From: Acidobacteriota bacterium
Lineage (GTDB): Bacteria; Acidobacteriota; Terriglobia; Bryobacterales; Bryobacteraceae
Length of the DNA stretch: 5,674 nucleotides
Direction: 5' to 3'
NCBI GenBank assembly: GCA_018268875.1
Contig: JAFDVT010000530.1
Coordinates: 1-5,674 of the forward strand
Shown here one piece after another: positions 1-5,674 of the stretch (the stretch's first letter is position 1; every line of letters starts with the position of its first letter). The position numbers and the translations under genes were made by a program. The notes below the pieces were generated by a model, which saw only the letters and a list, made by a program, of their open reading frames with translations, made no database searches and had not been told where the DNA came from.

Positions 1-161
1 GAGGTTGGATAGATTGTTTGCGCGGGAAGCACGTGCGCAGCGAAAAGAATGTTCGCGCCAGCGGCGATGGTTATGTCAGCGTTTGTCAATATTGCGGAGC
101 GCCCATGCGCCGATTGACCAAGCGCAAATGGGTGGTCGATCGCGATTCCATGGCTGGTTGA
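1..161 (+). CDS. Small zinc-ribbon-like protein, C-terminal part (5' end outside window)
   Basis: An open frame enters from the left edge (first full codon at base 3) and stops at TGA 159-161, giving 52 visible C-terminal residues. They contain a candidate metal site: Cys and His in CLRGKH (visible residues 5 and 10), then a CxxC pair in VCQYCGAP (residues 28 and 31), followed by a basic stretch (MRRLTKRKW). The C-x4-H-x17-C-x2-C spacing is what a small treble-clef or zinc-ribbon fold would show, so zinc binding is inferred. I cannot name the family or function. The compact motif, the basic tail and the clean stop make this frame more protein-like than the overlapping frame at 5-238, which is Arg/Ser-rich and has no recognisable pattern. 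The 168-base gap and apparent promoter downstream suggest it is not in the polysaccharide operon. No start codon can be assigned. Confidence 0.6.
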   Translation, partial: GWIDCLRGKHVRSEKNVRASGDGYVSVCQYCGAPMRRLTKRKWVVDRDSMAG

Positions 162-229
162 GCAAGGTCGGTTGTCTCCGTTTTCCTTTCGGCTGCTATC
201 GGTTAACGCTTTCCAGCGACCGTGCTGCC

Positions 230-258
230 TTGATTTGAGCATGCGACGAACGATAAGA
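230..258 (+). promoter_or_regulatory. Candidate sigma70-type promoter for the polysaccharide operon
   Basis: TTGATT (230-235) is followed after 17 bases by ATAAGA (253-258), or after 16 bases by GATAAG (252-257). These resemble -35 and -10 boxes but match the consensus only partly (about 4 of 6 each). The site lies about 70 bases upstream of the ATG at 330, in the only sizeable non-coding gap in the window, which is where a promoter for the four-gene operon is expected. The remaining bases of the 162-329 gap show no convincing intrinsic terminator or operator. The 10-base palindrome CGGCCGGCCG (299-308) is probably a by-product of high GC. Confidence 0.3.
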
Positions 259-329
259 TGATCAACGTAGAAAACATCCGCGTTGGATCTGCGGCGAACG
301 GCCGGCCGCGCGGTTTGTAGGGAGTCGCC

Positions 330-1760
330 ATGCGGCCTTGGGCCAAGATGATGCCGGAAGGTCGTGTCGCGCACGGTGGGGGTCATTCCAAATTTGGTAT
401 CCAACGCCTTTACCTTTTTGGCGTGTGGGCATTTTTCTGTCTGGTGTGTTTAACGGGGGGTGGGGCGCGTGACGACGTCCGGTCGTTGATCATTTTGCGT
501 CCGGTCGCCGCGTTCGTATCGGTTGTGGCCCTGTTTGCAATCAGTGGCCGGCAGATGCGCCGGTTGTATTTTGCCTTCGCGATGATCGGCGCGTGCATTG
601 CTTCGGTGTTGTTGCAGCTTATCCCCATGCCTTACGGCTGGTGGACAGCTTTGGCCGGTCGGGAACTTGCAACGCAGGCGGTCGCAACGGCCGATCTCGG
701 GCACTCCATGCAGCCGATCAGTCTCGCTCCGATGGCGACATGGAACGCGCTCTATTCGCTGACAGTGCCGCTGGCGATGTTGGCACTGCTCGCCGGCATC
801 GAACCTTCGCGCAGGTTTCGGCTACTGCCGATGTTGTTGCTGTTCGGGTTTGTCAGTGGCCTATTGGGAGTCATTCAGGCGGCCAACCCAGGCGGCGAGC
901 TTTACTTCTACGACGTGACCAATCGTGGAGCGGCGGTCGGGCTTTATGCCAACCGGAACCATCAAGCCACGTTGATTGCTATGATGGTGCCGATGCTGGC
1001 AGTGTTCGCTGCATCCGACTGGTTGCCGATGAATTCGCGTATGCGCACTGTCATCGCGATCGGTGCGAGTATTGTTTTGGTGCCATTGCTGCTGGTTACC
1101 GGTTCGCGGGCCGGCTTGGGACTGATGCTGATCGGGTTTGCATCCATCGTCCTGCTTTACCGACCGAACGGAAACCCGTTTGGTGCTTTGCCCCGACGGT
1201 TACGTCGTCTGGCCATGATAGCGGGAAGCGGCGGACTCCTGTTGATCGTGACAATGATGACGGCGGTGGCTGCGCTGCCTCGTGCAGAGGCTATTCGCCG
1301 GCTGTTTGCGGTGCAAGACGACGCCGACATGCGCCTGATGATTTGGCGCAATTCATGGCCGCTGGTTCGTCAATATGCGCCTTGGGGATCGGGCCAGGGA
1401 TCATTCCCGGCCGTCTATGCGGCGATCGAGCCGACTAACGAACTGGATGGCTTTTACGTCAATCACGCTCACAACGACTGGTTGGAGGTTCTGTTGACCG
1501 GCGGGCTCCCTGCCATGCTGATCCTTGCCGTCGCTGTCTTGGCAGCATGTTACGCGATTAAGCGTCTGTTTATCGACCGCAATCCTGTCACTCCCGGGCT
1601 GTTGATGGGACGGCTCGGCATTGTGCTTATTATTATCATGGCTTGCGCCAGCGTGGTCGACTACCCATTGCGCACGCCCTCCATGACGGCGCTTTTTGTC
1701 ATTGCCGTGGTATGGACCTGCGACGCCATCGCCGATATGGGGCGGCCCCAAACAAGCTAA
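330..1760 (+). CDS. O-antigen polymerase/ligase family membrane protein (Wzy/WaaL type)
   Basis: This 476-residue inner-membrane protein has about 11-12 hydrophobic segments, at roughly residues 27-45, 52-72, 78-100, 140-157, 165-182, 213-229, 238-257, 260-277, 295-315, 393-411, 425-443 and 450-467. Family hallmarks are visible in order: YANRNH (206-211), TGSRAGLGL (257-265, with the conserved Arg260), R-x2-IW (335-339), the Gly-rich GSGQGSF (353-359), NHAHNDWLE (378-386, with a candidate catalytic His381) and DYPLR (444-448). The segment from about 316 to 392, between membrane helices, would be the large periplasmic loop of the Wzy_C domain. Such proteins join undecaprenyl-linked glycans, either polymerising repeat units (Wzy) or transferring chains to an acceptor (WaaL). 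Placement directly before the export and co-polymerase genes favours a Wzy-like polymerase for an exopolysaccharide, but sequence alone cannot separate the two roles. ATG 330 is preceded by AGGGAG (319-324) at 5 bases, which supports this start over Met7 and Met8. The first 25 residues are polar and poorly typed. Confidence 0.9.
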   Translation: MRPWAKMMPEGRVAHGGGHSKFGIQRLYLFGVWAFFCLVCLTGGGARDDVRSLIILRPVAAFVSVVALFAISGRQMRRLYFAFAMIGACIASVLLQLIPMPYGWWTALAGRELATQAVATADLGHSMQPISLAPMATWNALYSLTVPLAMLALLAGIEPSRRFRLLPMLLLFGFVSGLLGVIQAANPGGELYFYDVTNRGAAVGLYANRNHQATLIAMMVPMLAVFAASDWLPMNSRMRTVIAIGASIVLVPLLLVTGSRAGLGLMLIGFASIVLLYRPNGNPFGALPRRLRRLAMIAGSGGLLLIVTMMTAVAALPRAEAIRRLFAVQDDADMRLMIWRNSWPLVRQYAPWGSGQGSFPAVYAAIEPTNELDGFYVNHAHNDWLEVLLTGGLPAMLILAVAVLAACYAIKRLFIDRNPVTPGLLMGRLGIVLIIIMACASVVDYPLRTPSMTALFVIAVVWTCDAIADMGRPQTS

Positions 1761-1819
1761 CGCTTCCAGGGCATTGCTTTCGAATGGATGGTGGATGACC
1801 ATCGCGCCAAGGATTTTGA

Positions 1820-2524
1820 ATGATCAGGAAATTTTTTGCGGTAGGGTTGATGCTGGTCCTGTCGGCGTGCGCGACACCCCAGATGGGGACGAGTGCGAAT
1901 TTGCAACTGGTGAATTCTGACACATTTCCGTCGCCGGATCGCGCTGATCTCGTCGCGAATGAACGGACTTACCTGATCGGGCCATTCGACAAACTGGAGA
2001 TCGACGTGTTCGGCGTCGAGGAGTTGAGCAAGAAAGAGGTCCAAACCGACGCCAGCGGCCGCATCTCGTTTCCATTTGCCGGGACAATCGAGGCGTCCGG
2101 CAAAACGCCTGCCGAAGTATCAAAGATGATCCAACTGCGTTTGGCGCGTTACATCCGCGATCCGCAGGTCACTGTAAACCTGAAGGAGACGGTCAGCCAG
2201 GTGATCACCGTCGACGGTGCGGTGCGCGAGCCTGGCCTTTATCCGGTGGTAGGCAAGATGACCTTGTTACGCGCGATCGCGACGGCAAAAGGCATGACGG
2301 ACATCGCTCGCGATCAGAACGTGATAGTATTCCGTACAGTAAACGGCAATAAATTGGCGGCCTTGTTTAACCTGAAGGCTATTAGGCGCGGTAATTATCC
2401 AGATCCGGAAGTATATGCTAACGATGTCGTCGTCGTCGACGAATCTACTGCTAAAAAGATTTTCAAGGATGTCCTCCAGGTAGCGCCGACTCTTGCATAT
2501 GCATTGGTGACACTTGTCCGCTAA
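1820..2524 (+). CDS. Polysaccharide export outer-membrane lipoprotein (Wza/GumB family)
   Basis: The 234-residue product starts with a lipoprotein signal: basic MIRK, a hydrophobic core and the lipobox LSAC (14-17). Cys17 is the predicted lipidation site, and the following Ala is compatible with outer-membrane sorting. Residues about 47-125 match the Poly_export (PES) domain pattern: YLIGPFDKLEIDVFG, then SGRISFPFAGTIEASGKT, then RYIRDPQVTVNL. Residues about 128-180 look like one SLBB beta-grasp domain (ITVDGAVREPGLYPV, then the LLRAIATAKGM helix). The C-terminal 25 residues are hydrophobic (VAPTLAYALVTLV) and may contribute a membrane helix. At 234 residues with one clear SLBB domain it resembles GumB-type proteins rather than the longer E. 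coli Wza (about 380 residues). The family forms the periplasmic and outer-membrane channel for capsule or EPS and works with a Wzc-like partner, which is encoded next door. AAGGA (1809-1813), 6 bases before ATG, fixes the start. It lies 59 bases after the polymerase gene, with no terminator seen. Confidence 0.93.
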   Translation: MIRKFFAVGLMLVLSACATPQMGTSANLQLVNSDTFPSPDRADLVANERTYLIGPFDKLEIDVFGVEELSKKEVQTDASGRISFPFAGTIEASGKTPAEVSKMIQLRLARYIRDPQVTVNLKETVSQVITVDGAVREPGLYPVVGKMTLLRAIATAKGMTDIARDQNVIVFRTVNGNKLAALFNLKAIRRGNYPDPEVYANDVVVVDESTAKKIFKDVLQVAPTLAYALVTLVR

Positions 2525-2531
2525 TTCGTTT

Positions 2532-2536
2532 GGAAG
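2532..2536 (+). promoter_or_regulatory. Shine-Dalgarno that favours ATG 2547 for the Wzc-like kinase
   Basis: GGAAG lies 10 bases before ATG 2547 and just after the lipoprotein stop (2522-2524). The longer reading uses TTG 2514, overlaps the lipoprotein gene by 11 bases and has only a weak GGTGA (2506-2510) 3 bases upstream. The ATG is therefore preferred, but the spacing is on the long side, and a translationally coupled TTG start cannot be excluded. Confidence 0.45.
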
Positions 2537-2546
2537 TTCTGCTTTA

Positions 2547-4736
2547 ATGCTTCAGCCTATCCTTGCCGGTCATTCCGGGGACGCTCCAGATACAGGTGCA
2601 CAGGTGCCTCAGTCGATGCGTGTACCGATCCTTCTCCAATATTGGCACGTTGCGCTTCGGTGGAAGTGGGTGGTGATCGGTATTGTCATAGCTGCGCTGG
2701 TCGCTGGGCTGATCACAACGCTGATGACCAAGCCGACCTACACGGCGGTCGCTCGCTTGGAGATCAGTCGGGAAGAGAAGAATATCACTAAAGTAGAAGG
2801 GGTTGACGCCGCGCCGACCGGCCCCGACCAGGAATTCTATCAAACGCAATATTCGCTGCTCGAAGCCCGGACGATGGCTGAACGCGTGGCACGCGTGTTG
2901 CGCTTGGCGGATGATCGGGATTTTTTTGCCGCGCACGCCAAGTCGATCGACGATCGGTCAATCTTTGGCGGCAAGGTGTCGGCCAATCCGGTCGAACGTC
3001 GCAACGAGCGCGAGAAGTTGGCCATCGATTTGCTGCGCACGCACGTGGCAATTGCCCCGGTACGCGGGTCGAGCCTGGTCGACGTCCGATACAGTAGCGG
3101 GTCGCCAGTCATTGCTGCGAAGATAGCGAATGCATGGGCGCGCGAATTCATTCGGCTGAGCGGCGACCGTCGTTTTGCCTCTACCGCCGACGCTAGGCGA
3201 TTCCTTGAGACGCGCCTGGCAGAACTTCGCACTAAGGTGGAGAATTCCGAACGGGATCTTGCAAATTATGCATCGGCGAAAGACATCGTTCCGTTGAATC
3301 GCGAGGAGAGCCCCGACGGTAAAACCCGTACAACTCAAACGCTGGTGTCGAGCAGCCTCCAAGCCTTGAACGAGGCGCTCGCTAAGGCCACCGCCGACCG
3401 TATTGAGGCCGAGGGCAAGAACCAGGTCAAGTCGATCGATTCGACTTCGGACTCACTCAATAGCACCGCGATGAGCGGATTGCGTCAGAAGCGTGCTGAA
3501 GCTGCAGCCGAATATGCAAAGATGTTGACTCAGTTCGAGCCGGATTATCCGCCGGTCAAGGCATTGGCGCAGCAGGTTGCGACACTGGATCAGGCGATCG
3601 CGCGTGAAACTGCACGCATCCGGGGAGGGCGTTCGCAGGAATATCGTGAGGCAGCGGACCGGGAGGCAGGCCTCAAAGCCCGTGTCGCCGCTCTGTCGCA
3701 GGAACTGGGGCAGCAGCAGCGCGATAGCATTCAATACAATATCTATCAGCGTGAAGCCGACACCAATCGTGAACTCTACAACACCGTGTTGCAGCGCTAT
3801 AAAGAGATCGGCGTTGCTAGTGTTCAGCCGAGCAACATCTCCGTTGTCGATGATGCCAATGTGCCTGAAGCGCCTTCGTCTCCCAAGCTGATGCTTAATC
3901 TGGCGCTCGCTTTGGTTGCGGGCGTAGCGTTGGCGGCCGTCGCCGTAGCGGGGCTGGAACAGATAGACGAGGGCTTCCGCGACCCGGGGCAAGTGGCTCG
4001 TGTCCTGCAAGCACCGCTGTTGGGCAGCGTGCCCGAAGTGGAAGGCGACACGATGGTCGAACTGGCGGATCGCAAGTCGACGCTGTCTGAAGCCTATTTG
4101 ACAGCGCGTACCGGTCTGTCGTTCACAACCGATCACGGCATTCCCAAATCATTCATGGTGACCAGCACGCGACCCGCAGAAGGCAAATCAGTGAGTTGTT
4201 TCGCGCTCGCGGTATCGTTGGGCCGTACTGGCGCCAAGGTGTTGCTGATCGACGCGGATATGCGATCGCCATCCGTCCATGGAATGTTCGGTTTCAACAA
4301 CAATCGGGGCTTGAGCAACTATCTGGCTGGTGAACAGAACATCGCTTCATTGATCCATCAGACCAACTGGGAAGGCGTCAACGCGATAGCCGCCGGCCCG
4401 ACCCCGCCCAATGCGGCCGAGTTGTTGAGTGGGGACCGCATTCTTTCGCTGATCAAACAATTGACGACGCAATACGACCACGTCCTGGTCGACTCACCGC
4501 CGGTTCTCGGCCTTGCCGATGCGCCGTTGCTTTCGCGTGCGGTCGAGGGATGCGTGTTTGTCGTGGAATCGGAAGGCGTTGCCGTTCGCGGCGTGCGCGC
4601 CGCCCTCGATCGCATGCGGGCCGCCCACGCGCGGATCTATGGCGTCATCTTGACTAAGCTGGGCTCACGCCAGGCGGGCTATGGCTATGGCTATGGCTAT
4701 GGCTATGGCTATGGTGATACCAAGGAAATTGCCTGA
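2547..4736 (+). CDS. Wzc-type polysaccharide co-polymerase fused to a tyrosine autokinase (BY-kinase)
   Basis: This is an inner-membrane protein of 729 residues (740 if TTG 2514 is used). Numbering is from ATG 2547. Residues about 31-120 form the Wzz chain-length domain, with membrane helix 1 at 41-60. Residues about 209-389 are a helical, charged, coiled-coil-rich periplasmic region. A GNVR-like segment precedes the Pro-rich PEAPSSPK motif (440-447) and membrane helix 2 (450-469). The cytoplasmic kinase carries Walker A in STRPAEGKSV (540-549, Lys547), Walker A' in VLLIDADMR (565-573, Asp569 and Asp571) and Walker B in HVLVDSPP (645-652, Asp649). The tail has six tyrosines in a strict GY repeat (712-722). 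Family members autophosphorylate their Tyr tail between subunits, and cycling of this state controls polymer length and export with the Wza partner. The EX2RX2R oligomerisation motif reads EAYLTAR (515-521), so its first Arg is Leu. Fusion of both halves is the proteobacterial arrangement, unlike the split CapA/CapB pairs of Firmicutes. No cognate phosphatase gene is in the window. Confidence 0.95.
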   Translation: MLQPILAGHSGDAPDTGAQVPQSMRVPILLQYWHVALRWKWVVIGIVIAALVAGLITTLMTKPTYTAVARLEISREEKNITKVEGVDAAPTGPDQEFYQTQYSLLEARTMAERVARVLRLADDRDFFAAHAKSIDDRSIFGGKVSANPVERRNEREKLAIDLLRTHVAIAPVRGSSLVDVRYSSGSPVIAAKIANAWAREFIRLSGDRRFASTADARRFLETRLAELRTKVENSERDLANYASAKDIVPLNREESPDGKTRTTQTLVSSSLQALNEALAKATADRIEAEGKNQVKSIDSTSDSLNSTAMSGLRQKRAEAAAEYAKMLTQFEPDYPPVKALAQQVATLDQAIARETARIRGGRSQEYREAADREAGLKARVAALSQELGQQQRDSIQYNIYQREADTNRELYNTVLQRYKEIGVASVQPSNISVVDDANVPEAPSSPKLMLNLALALVAGVALAAVAVAGLEQIDEGFRDPGQVARVLQAPLLGSVPEVEGDTMVELADRKSTLSEAYLTARTGLSFTTDHGIPKSFMVTSTRPAEGKSVSCFALAVSLGRTGAKVLLIDADMRSPSVHGMFGFNNNRGLSNYLAGEQNIASLIHQTNWEGVNAIAAGPTPPNAAELLSGDRILSLIKQLTTQYDHVLVDSPPVLGLADAPLLSRAVEGCVFVVESEGVAVRGVRAALDRMRAAHARIYGVILTKLGSRQAGYGYGYGYGYGYGDTKEIA
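4677..4712 (+). repeat. Perfect in-frame hexanucleotide repeat (GGCTAT)6 encoding the kinase Tyr tail
   Basis: Six uninterrupted copies of GGCTAT lie in the kinase reading frame, each encoding Gly-Tyr, followed by GGTGAT. The codons are identical in every unit, although Gly and Tyr both have synonymous alternatives. This is a true DNA microsatellite and not only a protein-level repeat. A gain or loss of one unit by replication slippage would add or remove one tyrosine while keeping the frame. Confidence 0.97.
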
Positions 4737-4749
4737 CCTGAACAAATGC

Positions 4750-4754
4750 GAGGA
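4750..4754 (+). promoter_or_regulatory. Shine-Dalgarno that selects ATG 4761 for the TPR-like gene
   Basis: GAGGA lies 6 bases before ATG 4761. The in-frame ATG at 4746, five codons upstream, is preceded only by CCTGAACAA with no purine-rich site, and the GAGGA falls inside that extension. ATG 4761 is therefore the better start. Confidence 0.65.
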
Positions 4755-4760
4755 TCCGGC

Positions 4761-5674
4761 ATGGAGAAATTGCGGCTTGTCCGATTCGTCGGGTGTGTGT
4801 TCGTCGCGCTGGGACTTGGTTGGGGTGCGCTGGTTAATGCCTTGGTGGATGTTACAGCGCGCTCCAATCCTAAGGTCGCGCTGCAGTTCGATCCGGATAG
4901 TGCCGCAGCGCTTGCCGCGGCTGCGACGCAAAAACTGATCGACAATCCAGCGTCGCTGGACGTGAAGGCGGTTGCCGCCGCCGCTCGTCGATCGTTACAG
5001 GCGCAGGCACTCAACCCCGGTGCGCTGGCGTTGGCGGGATATGCCGCTGACATGCAGGGCGACACTGCGCGTGCCGACGCGTTGATCCGAACATCGGAAA
5101 GGATGACCCGGCGTAACCTGCTCGCGCAGTTATGGTTGATCGAGAATCGCGTAAATGCGGGCGATATCGCTGGGGCATTGCGACACTACGACATCGCACT
5201 GAGGGTGTCGGACGAGGCAGGTCCTCGCTTGCTTCCCGTACTTGCCGGCGCGATGCAACAGGCCGATGTCCGCCGCCAGCTTGTGGCCTATCTTCGCGCG
5301 CCGTGGATGCCATCGCTGCTGAGCTACGCCACCAGCAATACGGATCCGCGATCGGTGGCGGCTTTCATCAGACAAGCCGGCGGTTTGCCGCGTGGCTATG
5401 CCGACCCCCAATTGCCCCATCTGCTGATCACGACGTTGGTGGGCAAGGGATTCCTGCAAGAAGCACGAGCCTATTATTTCGTGAGTGCAAAAGCCGGCGA
5501 TGCGACCGCTAGCGATCTGGCGTTTAGCGACGATGCGGCTGATCCGGCCAAGCCGCTAGGGTGGCAGATTACCGATCAGGACGGTGTCGAAACGAGCGTT
5601 CAAAATGGAGCCGCCGGCGAATGGGAATTGTCGATCGCCGTCGGTTCGGATGCGGGCGGCGTTGTGATGCAAAA
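4761..5674 (+). CDS. Membrane-anchored TPR-like protein of the polysaccharide locus (3' end outside window)
   Basis: An open frame runs from ATG 4761 to the right edge without a stop, giving 304 residues plus two bases of the next codon. A short basic N-terminus (MEKLRLVR) and a hydrophobic stretch at about 9-29 (FVGCVFVALGLGWGALVNAL) indicate an uncleaved signal anchor or signal peptide, so the rest is probably periplasmic. Residues about 66-150 are Ala-rich helical pairs with TPR-like spacing (ALNPGALALAGYAADMQGD, then LLAQLWLIENRVNAGDIAGA, then LRHYDIAL), and helical character continues to about 245. From about 266 (LGWQITDQDGVETSV) the sequence becomes beta-like, with alternating hydrophobics and Gly, suggesting the start of a second, sandwich-type domain. 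Neither domain is assigned to a named family. It begins 24 bases after the kinase gene and is probably cotranscribed with it. A scaffold or glycan-binding role in EPS assembly is inferred from position only. The in-frame ATG at 4746 is an alternative start. Confidence 0.8.
   Translation, partial: MEKLRLVRFVGCVFVALGLGWGALVNALVDVTARSNPKVALQFDPDSAAALAAAATQKLIDNPASLDVKAVAAAARRSLQAQALNPGALALAGYAADMQGDTARADALIRTSERMTRRNLLAQLWLIENRVNAGDIAGALRHYDIALRVSDEAGPRLLPVLAGAMQQADVRRQLVAYLRAPWMPSLLSYATSNTDPRSVAAFIRQAGGLPRGYADPQLPHLLITTLVGKGFLQEARAYYFVSAKAGDATASDLAFSDDAADPAKPLGWQITDQDGVETSVQNGAAGEWELSIAVGSDAGGVVMQ

Noticed and set aside
5..238. 77-codon + strand frame starting at TTG 5
   Set aside because: It is Arg/Ser-rich with no motif and overlaps the frame ending at 161, which has an ordered Cys/His pattern. 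It looks like a shadow frame.
299..313. GC palindromes (CGGCCGGCCG and CCGCGCGG) before the polymerase start
   Set aside because: They are short, leave little loop for a stable hairpin, have no following T-run and are expected by chance in GC-rich DNA, so I do not call a terminator or operator.
593..1438. Long + strand frame (281 codons) inside the polymerase gene
   Set aside because: It is out of frame with a protein carrying clear Wzy/WaaL motifs and membrane segments. Its translation is low-complexity, rich in Arg, Gly, Ala and Asp, as expected of a GC-rich shadow.
1761..1819. 59-base gap between polymerase and lipoprotein genes as a promoter or terminator site
   Set aside because: I see only the AAGGA ribosome site, with no convincing -35/-10 pair and no hairpin with a T-run.
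2426..2437. Four tandem GTC codons in the export lipoprotein gene
   Set aside because: This is a short run encoding Val-Val-Val-Val in a predicted beta strand. It is too short to treat as a functional repeat, and a length change would disturb the fold.
3453..4136. Long - strand frame (227 codons) opposite the kinase gene
   Set aside because: It is antisense to the coiled-coil and kinase region, has no recognisable domain or ribosome site, and is explained by codon bias of the sense gene.
4665..4931. - strand frame with an (Ile-Ala)n tract
   Set aside because: The tract is the antisense reading of the GGCTAT repeat. The sense gene has full domain support.

Overview
The window looks like part of a capsule or exopolysaccharide (EPS) assembly and export locus from a GC-rich alphaproteobacterium. 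A sphingomonad is the most likely source. That assignment rests on the gene order, the short GumB-type export lipoprotein, the fused chain-length regulator/tyrosine kinase and the overall protein style. It is inference, not a database match.

Layout, all on the + strand. Positions 1-161 hold the 3' end of a small gene whose product looks like a Cys/His zinc ribbon. Positions 162-329 are non-coding, with a weak candidate promoter and a possible 20-codon leader ORF that ends in the next gene's Shine-Dalgarno. Positions 330-1760 encode a 476-residue multi-membrane Wzy/WaaL-family protein (O-antigen polymerase/ligase type). Positions 1820-2524 encode a 234-residue outer-membrane lipoprotein of the Wza/GumB polysaccharide export family. 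Positions 2547-4736 (or from TTG 2514) encode a Wzc-type co-polymerase fused to a BY-kinase, ending in a six-fold Gly-Tyr tail. Positions 4761-5674 encode the first 304 residues of a membrane-anchored, TPR-like protein that runs off the window.

The four genes from 330 onward are closely spaced (59, 22 and 24 bases apart with the starts chosen here), with no convincing terminator between them, so they are probably one operon. In the inferred pathway, lipid-linked repeat units are polymerised at the inner membrane by the Wzy-like protein. Chain length and export are controlled by the Wzc-like kinase through cycles of tyrosine phosphorylation. The polymer then leaves through a channel that includes the Wza/GumB-like lipoprotein. 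The role of the TPR-like protein is unknown. No glycosyltransferase, flippase or tyrosine phosphatase lies in the window.

I found no evidence of a novel defence, mobile or RNA-based system. The most distinctive feature is a perfect hexanucleotide repeat that encodes the kinase's phospho-acceptor tail and could change tyrosine number without shifting the frame.
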